Positions 36,515-44,657 of a stretch of 64,000 nt of DNA are shown piece by piece (within the stretch, counting starts at the first letter, position 1; every line of letters begins with the position of its first letter). The DNA is from Jhaorihella thermophila (lineage in GTDB: Bacteria; Pseudomonadota; Alphaproteobacteria; Rhodobacterales; Rhodobacteraceae), in contig NZ_FNVD01000010.1 of NCBI RefSeq assembly GCF_900108275.1, positions 58,126 through 122,125 on the forward strand. Reading direction: 5' to 3'. Position numbers and translations under genes: made by a program. The notes under the pieces were generated by a model. That model was not told where the DNA came from and made no database searches. It was given only the letters and a program-made list of their open reading frames with translations.

Positions 36515-37374
36515 CAGGCGCGGATCAACGATCCCGCGCCATGTTCGGTGTAGAGCTCCAGCAGGCAGGCATTCGGCGCCCGCCCGTCCAGAATCACCAC
36601 CGCGCGCACGCCGCCTTCGATCGCGGCCAGCGCGGTTTCGGTCTTGGGGATCATGCCGCCGGCGATCACGCCCTCGGCGGTCAGACGGCGGATCCGATCG
36701 GCGTTGAGTTCGGTCAGCACGTTGCCGTCGGCATCCTTCACGCCTTCGACATCGGTGAGCAGCAGCAATCGGTCGGCCTTGAGCGCGGCGGCGATGGCGC
36801 CCGCTGCGGTGTCGCCGTTGACGTTAAAGGTTTCACCGTCGCGACCAGCACCCAGCGGCGCGATGACCGGGATCACGTCATGGGCAAAGAGGTTGTGCAG
36901 GATCTTCGGGTTCATCTCGGCCGGCGTGCCGACAAAGCCCAGATCGGGGTCGGTCCGGTCGCAGATCATCAGGTTCGCGTCCTTGCCCGAAAGCCCCACG
37001 GCGCGGCCACCCTGGCGGTTGATCGCCTGCACGATACGCTTGTTGACCAGACCCGAGAGCACCATCTCGACGACCTCAACGGTGGCCTGATCGGTCACGC
37101 GTTTGCCGCCAACGAATTCCGACCGGATGTCCAGCCGGTCCAGCATGGCGTTTATCATCGGCCCGCCGCCATGGACGATCACCGGATTCACGCCGACCTG
37201 CCGCATCAACACGACGTCGCGGGCGAAGCTGTCCATCGCTTCGTCGCTGCCCATGGCGTGGCCGCCCAGCTTGATGACCACGATCGCGTCGTTGTAGCGC
37301 TGCAGATACGGCAGCGCGTGCGAGAGCGTGTGGGCGGTTGCAATCCAGTCGCGTTTCATGGGTCGTGTCTTCAT
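36514..37374 (-). CDS. argB: Acetylglutamate kinase
   Basis: Second enzyme of arginine synthesis; phosphorylates N-acetylglutamate with ATP. The 286-residue protein has [31 protein letters not shown] and [15 protein letters not shown], all family motifs, and is likely feedback-inhibited by arginine as in other long-form enzymes. ATG at 37374 follows AAGGAAAG at nine bases. A second ATG at 37359 arises from a short tandem copy of ACACGRCCCATGAA, so two starts are possible. It heads an overlapping chain with the hydroxylase, ferredoxin-like and SixA-like genes. Confidence 0.97.
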   Translation of the reverse strand: MKTRPMKRDWIATAHTLSHALPYLQRYNDAIVVIKLGGHAMGSDEAMDSFARDVVLMRQVGVNPVIVHGGGPMINAMLDRLDIRSEFVGGKRVTDQATVEVVEMVLSGLVNKRIVQAINRQGGRAVGLSGKDANLMICDRTDPDLGFVGTPAEMNPKILHNLFAHDVIPVIAPLGAGRDGETFNVNGDTAAGAIAAALKADRLLLLTDVEGVKDADGNVLTELNADRIRRLTAEGVIAGGMIPKTETALAAIEGGVRAVVILDGRAPNACLLELYTEHGAGSLIRA

Positions 37375-37429
37375 GGGCCGTGTCTTTCCTTTCCGTGGTG
37401 GTGTCACGGAATGGCGCGCTGTGCAAGAT

Positions 37430-37490
37430 GGGGGCGCTGCCCCCGTCGCGCGCCGCGCGACTCCCCCGGAGTATTTTCAGCAAGATGAAA
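37430..37490 (+). repeat. Intergenic palindromic repeat, copy G
   Basis: GGGGGC-GCT-GCCCCC, inner stem GTCGCGCG/CGCGCGAC, then CTCCCCCGGAGTATTTT and CAAGATGAAA. It lies upstream of argB. Its inner stem is the same as in copy F, about 10.6 kb away. The minus-strand reading frame of the decayed gene next to it ends inside this copy. Confidence 0.8.
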
Positions 37491-37755
37491 TGAGAGGACG
37501 AAGCGCCAAGATTGCATCGCGGATTGCTGGCGGCAGGCTCGCGGTCCGCATCGGGTGCAGCGCGTCGATGGCGCTTTCGACGTCCTTGGCAAGGATGCCG
37601 ATCGTGTTGTCGCCGGAATAGCCGTCGCACGCGAACTCGATCCGGTCGAAGTTCGAGGCAAATCAGTTCTGCCCCGAAGAGGTGTGGATCAGGGCGAGGA
37701 GTCTGTCGCGCTCGTGCCCGGCCGCGTCGGACCCAGCGTCGGTTCCTCGCCGCAT
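37477..37755 (-). pseudogene. Possible gene remnant with in-frame stop
   Basis: The 424 bp between argB and the AAA+ gene hold no intact gene. One minus-strand frame reads from ATG at 37755 and keeps protein-like composition (FDRIEFACDGYSGDNTIGIL, then AKDVESAIDALHPMR) but is broken by TGA at 37663-37665. It ends at a TGA supplied by repeat copy G. I do not recognise the family. It may be a decayed gene or chance; the rest of the gap shows nothing except the repeat. Confidence 0.3.
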
Positions 37756-37798
37756 GAAGGAAAGCCGCCGCCTTTGCGCCGCGGTCCGGGCACCACGA

Positions 37799-39106
37799 TC
37801 ATTTGACGATATGCTCGTCCTTGACGAACAGGTTGGCCCAAGCCCGGTCGATCAGTTCCGGCGACATCTGGTAGGGGATGCCCTCGAATTCGCAGATCGA
37901 GATCATCTGGTCGATCAGGAAGCCGGGCTGGTAGTTGGCGTAGACGTTGTTGATCGTGGGATACTTGTTCTTCAGCAGGTGAACCAGCGCGGCTTCGTCC
38001 AGCGGCATCTTCTTCTTGCGGGCGACCATGGCGAAGATCTTGAGGAAATCCTCCTGGCTGGGGCCGTCGATCTTGATCTTGAAGAAGATCCGGCGCAGCG
38101 CCGCCTGGTCGAAGATCTCGTTGGGGTGGAAGTTGGTCGAGAAGATCACCAGCGTGTCGAAGGGCACCTCGAACTTTTCCCCCGATTGCAGGGCGAGGAT
38201 GTCGCGCCCCTCTTCCAACGGCACGATCCAGCGGTTGACCAGTGCCTGCGGCGGTTCCTCCTGCCTGCCGAGGTCGTCCACGATGAAGATGCCGCCGGTG
38301 GATTTCAGCTGCAGCGGCGCCTGATAGGTGCGCGCGGTCGGGTTGTAGACCAGATCCAGCATCTTCAGCGACAGCTCGCCGCCGGTGATGACCGTGGGCC
38401 GGTCGCACAGCACATAGCGCGTATCGAAACGGCGCACGCGGCGCAGGCTGTTGGGATCATCCTGTTCTTCCTCGGCGGCGGAATGCACGATCGGGTCATA
38501 GACGGTGATGACCTGGCCTGCATATTCGATCGCGCGCGGCACGTAGATCTTGTCGCCCAGCGCATCGCGAATGCCGTTCGAGATCGAGGATTTGCCGTTG
38601 CCCGGCGGACCGTACATCAGGATCGACCGCCCGGCGCTGACTGCGGGGCCGAGATGGTCCAGCAGGCTGTCGGGCAGGATCAGGTGGCCCATCGCCGCAG
38701 TCAGCTGCTGGCGGGTGACCTGGATATTGCGAATCGACTGCCGCTTGACCTGTTCGCGGTAGTCGTCCAGCGGCACCGGCATCGGCCCGTAATATTCCGA
38801 CTGCGCCAGCGCATCCAGCGCCCGCGCCTTGCCTGCATCGGTCAGCTGATAACCCATCTCGTTGCCGCTGTTGGCGTTCAGCGTGCCCGTCGCCTCGAGC
38901 AGCTTCTGTTCGCGGGCAATATCGACCAGTTCCTGCGTGACCGGAATCGGCAGGCAGATCGCCCGGGCGATTTCAGTGACCGTATCGACATTCTTTCGAA
39001 AGATCGTCTTGAGCAGGATGTCCCGCATCATCACGATGGAAAGCCGCATCTCGGACAGCCGCCGCGGGGGAGGCGGGGCCATCACGGTCGTCGTCTGCAT
39101 GTTCAT
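37799..39106 (-). CDS. AAA+ ATPase with N-terminal winged-helix-like region, tad-linked
   Basis: ATPase of unknown role, 435 residues. An N-terminal region (about 20-115) with TEIARAICLPIPVTQELVDI and GYQLTDAGKARALDALA resembles a winged helix. The AAA+ core follows: Walker A GPPGNGKS (166-173), Walker B IFIVDDLGRQ (273-282) and sensor 1 IFSTNF (321-326). It resembles MoxR-type or SpoVK-type remodelling ATPases but has no metal-binding or protease domain. It is the last gene on the tad strand, about 140 bp after the prepilin peptidase. A role in pilus assembly or regulation is inferred only from position. Confidence 0.85.
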   Translation of the reverse strand: MNMQTTTVMAPPPPRRLSEMRLSIVMMRDILLKTIFRKNVDTVTEIARAICLPIPVTQELVDIAREQKLLEATGTLNANSGNEMGYQLTDAGKARALDALAQSEYYGPMPVPLDDYREQVKRQSIRNIQVTRQQLTAAMGHLILPDSLLDHLGPAVSAGRSILMYGPPGNGKSSISNGIRDALGDKIYVPRAIEYAGQVITVYDPIVHSAAEEEQDDPNSLRRVRRFDTRYVLCDRPTVITGGELSLKMLDLVYNPTARTYQAPLQLKSTGGIFIVDDLGRQEEPPQALVNRWIVPLEEGRDILALQSGEKFEVPFDTLVIFSTNFHPNEIFDQAALRRIFFKIKIDGPSQEDFLKIFAMVARKKKMPLDEAALVHLLKNKYPTINNVYANYQPGFLIDQMISICEFEGIPYQMSPELIDRAWANLFVKDEHIVK

Positions 39107-39249
39107 GAGCGGACCTGTGGTATTTTTGTTGCCGTCACTTCGCGCGGATCGCGTGGCTGCCGGGCCACCCGCGTTCCCGAACAGATCCTGCCGGGGCAAT
39201 ATGGCGGAAACTTGACGCGGACAGGTCGGTTTTCGATCGCTCCGCCCGA

Positions 39250-39744
39250 TCAGGCCCCGTAGAGCGCGCCCAGCCCCAGATAGATCGCCAGCGTCCCGCC
39301 AAGCGAAAAGCCCATGGGAAATTTCCGACCCGTGTCCCAACTTTTCCAGCCGGGTGCCGCCCGCCTCAGGACCGTGAACTTGGCAAGCCGATGCGTGACG
39401 AACGCCGCAAGGAGATTGGCGGCAAAGAGCGCAATCAACAGGCGAAGATCGCCCGGCGCCACGAAGGGCGCCGCAGCGGCGACGAACTTGGCATCCCCCG
39501 CGCCGACCGCGCCGGCGGCGTTCAGCACGAAGCCGATCACCAGCACCACCACCATCTGAACCAGCCGCATCCCGTATTCCGGCAACGGCAGAGCGATCGG
39601 CCCGATCACCACGAAGACCAGCGCCAGCAGGATCACCGCCTGATTGGTGATGCGCATTTCGCGCAGATCCGTGAAGGCGACGTAGAAACAGATCGGCAGC
39701 ACGAAGGGCAGGAACCACAGGGCAGAATGGGCGGTGATGCTCAT
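39250..39744 (-). CDS. cpaA: Prepilin peptidase TadV/CpaA
   Basis: Inner-membrane aspartyl protease that cleaves the leader of Flp pilin and pseudopilins, 164 residues with about five membrane segments. Catalytic aspartates are Asp26 in AFTDLREMRI and Asp84 in AVGAGDAKF, the TFPP pattern. It is the short form lacking the methyltransferase domain, as normal for tad loci. ATG at 39744 is 5 bp after the stop of the TPR lipoprotein gene. Confidence 0.93.
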   Translation of the reverse strand: MSITAHSALWFLPFVLPICFYVAFTDLREMRITNQAVILLALVFVVIGPIALPLPEYGMRLVQMVVVLVIGFVLNAAGAVGAGDAKFVAAAAPFVAPGDLRLLIALFAANLLAAFVTHRLAKFTVLRRAAPGWKSWDTGRKFPMGFSLGGTLAIYLGLGALYGA

Positions 39745-39748
39745 GGCG

Positions 39749-40600
39749 TCACGCGGTCTCGAGCGCCCGCAACGAACGCACCGCCTCTTCGAAATGCTGC
39801 GGATGAGTCTCGATCGCCTCGCGCAAGAGCCCCTTGCCGATCTCGACATCGCCCTGCTTGATCGCTGTCAGCGCCAGCGTGTACAGCAGCTTGGCCTTTT
39901 CCGTCTGCTTCAGCGGAATGACCGGCAGCGAATAATTTCGCTGGGCGCCGCGGGCCAGAACAAGGTTGTTCTTGGCGGTGAAAAGGCTGCTGTCCTGCTG
40001 GATCGACTCGGCGAACAGGCGTTCGGCACCGGCATAATCGCCGCGGGTCAGCTTGGAATAACCCCAGTTGTTCAGAACGCCAGCGGGCTGCGTGGTCAAG
40101 CCGGCGGCAATCTCGTAGAAGCTGTCGGCGCGCTTCCAGTCCTTGCGAGAGTCAGCGATCATCGCCTCCAGCCGGTAGCGTTTGTAGGTTTCATGCGTCG
40201 GCGGGATCGCGTCCAGCGTCTTTCTGGCCTCGTCCCATTTGCCCGCCCGGATCTGCGCATCGGCCAGATCGACCCGATCATCCAGCGTGGCGCCGTCCAT
40301 CTCGGTCACGCGGGTCCAGGCGGCCACGGCTTCGGTGTTGCGTTTTGCCCGGACCAGCGACTTGGCGAGATCGCGCTGCAGGTCGATCCGGTCGGGATTG
40401 GCCTTGACCGCTTTGGCGAAATAGGCGACCGCCTCGTCCGGGGTGGCGACCGTCAGCATCACGTCATTGAGCCCGGATTCGTCAATCACGTTCACGTCCT
40501 GAAAGGCGCGCTCGACCGACCGATCGCCGGGCTTTTCGGTGCAGGCAGACAGGGCCATTCCCCCCGCCAGCAGGATCGGAATAAGGATGGAGTGGCGCAT
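39749..40600 (-). CDS. TPR lipoprotein, TadD-like
   Basis: Lipoprotein of 283 residues with a lipobox LSAC (Cys20) and tetratricopeptide repeats through about 50-280 (for example AVAYFAKAVKANPDRIDLQR). TadD of Actinobacillus is a similar TPR lipoprotein thought to aid secretin assembly. It begins 30 bp after the preceding TPR gene. Expected location: periplasmic face of the outer or inner membrane. Confidence 0.87.
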   Translation of the reverse strand: MRHSILIPILLAGGMALSACTEKPGDRSVERAFQDVNVIDESGLNDVMLTVATPDEAVAYFAKAVKANPDRIDLQRDLAKSLVRAKRNTEAVAAWTRVTEMDGATLDDRVDLADAQIRAGKWDEARKTLDAIPPTHETYKRYRLEAMIADSRKDWKRADSFYEIAAGLTTQPAGVLNNWGYSKLTRGDYAGAERLFAESIQQDSSLFTAKNNLVLARGAQRNYSLPVIPLKQTEKAKLLYTLALTAIKQGDVEIGKGLLREAIETHPQHFEEAVRSLRALETA

Positions 40601-40630
40601 TTTCTGCGTCCTTTACTGCTCTTGCCTCGA

Positions 40631-41245
40631 TCAAGGTGTCTTGCGGAGCAGGTATTCGCCGCCGCCCCGCCGCACCAGTTTGTAATCTTCTTCTTGCGGG
40701 ACATTATTACCAGAATTTTCCAATTTTGCGAGAGCAAGCCGCAAATTGTCCCGGATTGCGTCACTTTCGCCATTGTCCAGCGCATAGGCCCGGCGGAACA
40801 CGTTTGCCGCCTCGGCAGTCTTGCCCCGCTCGATCAGGACGACGCCAAGATTGTTCCAGGCCTCGGGCCATTCCGGCGCGGCCTCGACCGCCCGGCGCAG
40901 CTGTTTCTCGGCCTGACCAAGCCGCCCCAGCCCCAGATTGGCGGTTCCCATGCCCGACAGGATTTCGGCCGTCATGCCGTGTTCCAGCGCCGCGCGCGCG
41001 TAGGCCTCCAGCGCCAGTTCATATTCATGCGCCGCCATCAGACGCTGGGCGACCTCAAGACCATCCGCCGCCTTGCCCCGGGGGTCGATGCCGGGGGCAT
41101 AGGGACCGGCGGACAGGTCCACCGTATCGCGCGGCGCGCAAGCGGCCATTGCCGCCGCAACGGCAATGGCCCCCAGCACAAACCGCGCCCTGCGCGCAGG
41201 CCGCCGCCCGCCCGAAATGCCGCGATCAGTTGCCCATGTTGCCAA
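40631..41245 (-). CDS. TPR-repeat protein, probable lipoprotein
   Basis: Second TPR protein of the tad locus, about 204 residues. It has a hydrophobic segment ending MAACAP that fits a lipobox and TPR motifs from about 80 on (EWPEAWNNLGVVLIERGKTA). The start is uncertain: no ATG lies before the signal segment. I place it at TTG 41245, overlapping tadC by 20 bases; GTG at 41179 with CAGGG upstream or TTG at 41278 are alternatives. Probably accessory to the secretin. Confidence 0.75.
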   Translation of the reverse strand: MATWATDRGISGGRRPARRARFVLGAIAVAAAMAACAPRDTVDLSAGPYAPGIDPRGKAADGLEVAQRLMAAHEYELALEAYARAALEHGMTAEILSGMGTANLGLGRLGQAEKQLRRAVEAAPEWPEAWNNLGVVLIERGKTAEAANVFRRAYALDNGESDAIRDNLRLALAKLENSGNNVPQEEDYKLVRRGGGEYLLRKTP

Positions 41246-42206
41246 TTTCCGAGATGCCTTTGACCGAGGGACCGACAAGGATCACCAGGAGCGGTGGAAC
41301 CGTCAGCATCATAGTGGCAAGGGTCATCTTGGTTGGCAACTTGTTTGCTGCCTCTTCGGCACGCATCACCCGCTTGTCGCGCATCTCGGAGGAATAGACC
41401 CGCAGCGCATCGGCAATCGAGGTGCCGAAGGTCGCCGACTGGATCAGCACCGTTACAAAGGAGGACACGTCCTCGACCCCGCAGCGGGTTCCGAAGTCGC
41501 GCAGCACCCTGTCCTTGTCCTTGCCGGCCTTCATCTCGTAGGCGACGATTTCGAGTTCTTCGGCGAGATCGGGACAGGCGGCGCGGGTTTCCTTGGCCAC
41601 CCGCACGATCGACTGGTCCAGCGATTGGCCGGCCTCGACACAGACCAGCAGCATGTCCAGCGCATCGGGAAAGCCCATGGTTATCGCTTCCTTGCGGCTG
41701 GCCACCCGCCGGGTCACCCAGTATTTCGGCAGCATGTAACCCACAGCCCCCGGCCCCAGCACATACATCGTCAGCTGCTGGCTGGTCATGTCTTCGCCGG
41801 CACCCAGCAGGAAAACATAGACCACCCCCAAGATCAGCCCGGCTATCCCCAGGGCGAACTGCGCAAAGTGGAAGAACCGCACCGCATCCTTGGACTGATA
41901 ACCCGCCTGACGCAGCTTCAGCTGGATCGCGCTCAGCTCTTCCTCGTTCTGCGGTTCCAGGAAGTGGGCAAACTTCTCGAGCTGCTCGTTCCGGTTGCCC
42001 TGACGCAGTCGCTCCTTCCGGGGCTTGGGGGCGCTCTCCTGCCGGATGTTCTTCTGAAGCTTCTTCAGCGGATCCTCGGGCTGGTTCAGCAGCATCGGGA
42101 TCGTCAGTAGGACCATGAAAAGCCCCAGCAGGCCGACGACGATCAGTGGGCCCAGCGGCCCCAACTGATCGACCAGGAACTCGTTGATCGGGGAAAGAAA
42201 TTCCAT
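41226..42206 (-). CDS. tadC: Tad platform protein TadC
   Basis: Inner-membrane platform protein of the GspF/T2SSF family, 326 residues. The GspF domain is at about 160-300 (CVEAGQSLDQSIVRVAKE) and hydrophobic segments occur near 15-35, 115-140 and 300-320. With TadB it forms the base on which the CpaF ATPase works. GAGGAGGCCGCAAG precedes the ATG. It starts 12 bp after tadB. Confidence 0.93.
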   Translation of the reverse strand: MEFLSPINEFLVDQLGPLGPLIVVGLLGLFMVLLTIPMLLNQPEDPLKKLQKNIRQESAPKPRKERLRQGNRNEQLEKFAHFLEPQNEEELSAIQLKLRQAGYQSKDAVRFFHFAQFALGIAGLILGVVYVFLLGAGEDMTSQQLTMYVLGPGAVGYMLPKYWVTRRVASRKEAITMGFPDALDMLLVCVEAGQSLDQSIVRVAKETRAACPDLAEELEIVAYEMKAGKDKDRVLRDFGTRCGVEDVSSFVTVLIQSATFGTSIADALRVYSSEMRDKRVMRAEEAANKLPTKMTLATMMLTVPPLLVILVGPSVKGISEIGNMGN

Positions 42207-42218
42207 CTTGCGGCCTCC

Positions 42219-43187
42219 TCAGACCTTGATGTTGGTCAGCCAGCGCATGACGAACAGGTTCGCCGTGAGCATGATTCCGACGAAGAAGCAGGCGGGGATG
42301 AACAGCGGGTGATCCAGCACCTCGTCGTAATAGTGCGGGTCGCTGACCATGATGACGATCAGGCAGACGACCGGGAAAGCCGACAGGAACTTGCCCGACC
42401 ACTGCGCCTCGGCGGTGATTGCCTTGACGCGCCGGAACAGCCGGAACCGGGCGCGGATCACCTTGGCCAGGCCCATCAGGATCTCGGCCAGGTTGCCGCC
42501 GGACTGCTGCTGGATCGTCACCGCGACCGCCAGAAACCGGAGGTCCTGGTTGTCCAGCCGGTCCGCCATTTCCTTCAGCGCCTCGCCCACGTCACGGCCA
42601 TAGGCTGCCTCGTCGGCGATGATACCGAACTCGGTCGCCAGCGGGTCGGTGGTCTCCTTTGCGACGATCTGGATCGCCGATGAAAACGGATGCCCCACCC
42701 GCAGGCTGCGGACCATGAGCTCCACCGCATCGGGCAGCTGCTCTTCGAGCATGCTCATCCGCTTCTTGGCCTTCTGGTTGACCCACATGTAGACCGCCCC
42801 CACCCCGATCACCACCGAGACCAGCACCCGCACCGGCAGCGCGGTTTCGGTCCCGATGCTAAGCCCGACGAAGGCAAAGGCCGAAAGCCCCGCCATGATC
42901 ATGATGAGTTGCCGAGGCGTGAACGCGATCGCCGCCTTCTGCGCTTTTTCCGCCAGCAAAGAATACAGCGGGATCGAGGTGGACTTCATGTGCAGCTTCA
43001 TTTCCTTACGCAGCTGTTCCAGCACCTGTTCCCGCGCGGCCCCGCCGCTCAGCATCTCCAGCCGCCGGTTGACGCGGCTGTTGAGGCTGATCGACTTGCC
43101 GAAGGCCACCAGGTAGAGCCCCTCGACCATCGCGAAGACGCCCACGAAGATCAGTCCATAGACGACCGGTTCCATGCTCAGTTCCAT
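42219..43187 (-). CDS. tadB: Tad platform protein TadB
   Basis: Inner-membrane platform protein, 322 residues, with membrane segments near 10-28 and 85-125 and two at the C-terminus. The GspF domain includes SLRVGHPFSSAIQIVAKETT. ATG at 43187 follows TGAGGATGCC and lies 7 bases after the cpaF stop, so translation is probably coupled. Frame continues upstream into cpaF but without conservation. Confidence 0.93.
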   Translation of the reverse strand: MELSMEPVVYGLIFVGVFAMVEGLYLVAFGKSISLNSRVNRRLEMLSGGAAREQVLEQLRKEMKLHMKSTSIPLYSLLAEKAQKAAIAFTPRQLIMIMAGLSAFAFVGLSIGTETALPVRVLVSVVIGVGAVYMWVNQKAKKRMSMLEEQLPDAVELMVRSLRVGHPFSSAIQIVAKETTDPLATEFGIIADEAAYGRDVGEALKEMADRLDNQDLRFLAVAVTIQQQSGGNLAEILMGLAKVIRARFRLFRRVKAITAEAQWSGKFLSAFPVVCLIVIMVSDPHYYDEVLDHPLFIPACFFVGIMLTANLFVMRWLTNIKV

Positions 43188-43194
43188 GGCATCC

Positions 43195-44634
43195 TCACAT
43201 CGTTGTCGGTTCGTAGATGGACGGGGGCAGGTCATAGCCCCACATCCGGAAGCGTTCGGAATAGTGGCTGCGCACGCCCGTCGCGGTAAAATGGCCGATG
43301 ATCTTGTTGTCCGGGGTCAGGCCGACCCGCTGGAACTTGAAGATCTCCTGCATCGAGATCACGTCGCCCTCCATCCCCGTGATCTCGGTGATCGAGGTCA
43401 TGCGGCGCGACCCGTCCTGCAGGCGGCTGGCCTGCACGATCACGTTCACGGCGCTGGCGATCTGGCTGCGCACGGCCTTGATCGGCATCTCGATGCCGGA
43501 CATGGCGATCATGTTCTCGAGCCGGCTGATGGCGTCGCGCGCGTTGTTGGCATGGATCGTGGTCATCGACCCGTCATGGCCGGTGTTCATCGCCTGCAGC
43601 ATGTCGATCACTTCCTCGCCGCGGGTTTCGCCGACGATGATCCGGTCGGGGCGCATCCTCAGCGCGTTCTTGATGCAGTCGCGCGCGGTAACCTCGCCCT
43701 TGCCCTCCACGTTGGGCGGGCGGGTCTCCATCCGGCCGACATGGATCTGTTGCAGCTGCAGTTCCGCAGTGTCCTCGACCGTCAGGATCCGTTCGGCATT
43801 GTCGATGAAGGACGACAACGCATTCAGCGTGGTCGTCTTGCCCGACCCCGTGCCGCCCGACACGATGATGTTCAACCGCGTCGCCACCGCCGCCTGCAGA
43901 TAGGCGGCCATCTCTTCGGTGAAGGCGCCAAACTTGACCAGATCGTCAATGCCCAGCTTGTCCTTCTTGAATTTCCGGATGGAGACGAGCGAACCGTCGA
44001 CGGCGATCGGAGGAACCATCGCGTTGAAACGCGAACCATCTGCCAATCGCGCGTCGACATAGGGGTTCGACTCGTCCACCCGGCGCCCGACCGCGCTCAC
44101 GATCTTGTCGATGATGCGCAGCAGGTGCTTTTCGTCCTTGAAGGTGACATCGCTCAGTTCCAGCTTGCCGAACCGTTCGACAAAGATCTGGTGCGGGCCG
44201 TTGACCAGGATGTCGCTGATCGTCTCGTCCGCGAGCAGCGGCTCGAGCGGGCCAAGGCCCGTGACCTCGTCATACAGCTCCTTGTTGAGCTGCTGACGGT
44301 CCTCGCGGTTGAGCACGATCCCCTTCTGTTCAAGGATCTCGTTGGCGATCGAGCTGATTTCCGCGCGCAGTTCCTTTTCCGACGCATGTTCCAGCGCCGA
44401 AAGGTTCAGGTTCTCCAGAAGCTCGCGGTGAAGCTCGATCTTGATTTCGCTGAGCCGCTCCTTGCGCTTGCGCTCGCGGTCGCTCGCGGCAACTTCGGCC
44501 GTCGCCTTCTTGGGCATCGGTTTGCGCAACAGGGTCGCGGGGCGCTCGGCGGCGGGGGCGGGGGCGGGCGCGGCGACCTTTTCCGGTGCCGGCTCCTTTG
44601 GTCGGGTCGCGGCCTTCTTGTACTTGGCAAACAT
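43195..44634 (-). CDS. cpaF: Tad secretion ATPase CpaF/TadA
   Basis: Hexameric cytoplasmic ATPase that drives pilus extension and perhaps retraction, 479 residues. An alkaline, Pro/Ala-rich N-terminal region (1-55) precedes the ATPase. Walker A is GGTGSGKT (260-267), an Asp box and the Walker B region follow around RMRPDRIIVGETRGEEVIDM, and a His box lies in TIHANNARDAISRLENM. It begins 23 bp after the cpaE stop. Confidence 0.96.
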   Translation of the reverse strand: MFAKYKKAATRPKEPAPEKVAAPAPAPAAERPATLLRKPMPKKATAEVAASDRERKRKERLSEIKIELHRELLENLNLSALEHASEKELRAEISSIANEILEQKGIVLNREDRQQLNKELYDEVTGLGPLEPLLADETISDILVNGPHQIFVERFGKLELSDVTFKDEKHLLRIIDKIVSAVGRRVDESNPYVDARLADGSRFNAMVPPIAVDGSLVSIRKFKKDKLGIDDLVKFGAFTEEMAAYLQAAVATRLNIIVSGGTGSGKTTTLNALSSFIDNAERILTVEDTAELQLQQIHVGRMETRPPNVEGKGEVTARDCIKNALRMRPDRIIVGETRGEEVIDMLQAMNTGHDGSMTTIHANNARDAISRLENMIAMSGIEMPIKAVRSQIASAVNVIVQASRLQDGSRRMTSITEITGMEGDVISMQEIFKFQRVGLTPDNKIIGHFTATGVRSHYSERFRMWGYDLPPSIYEPTTM

Positions 44635-44657
44635 CGATCGTTACCTCTTTGGTTCAA

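Noticed and set aside
37663..37665. Selenocysteine codon in the broken frame
   Set aside because: No SECIS-like hairpin is evident and the frame has no known homologue; a nonsense change in a decaying gene is simpler.
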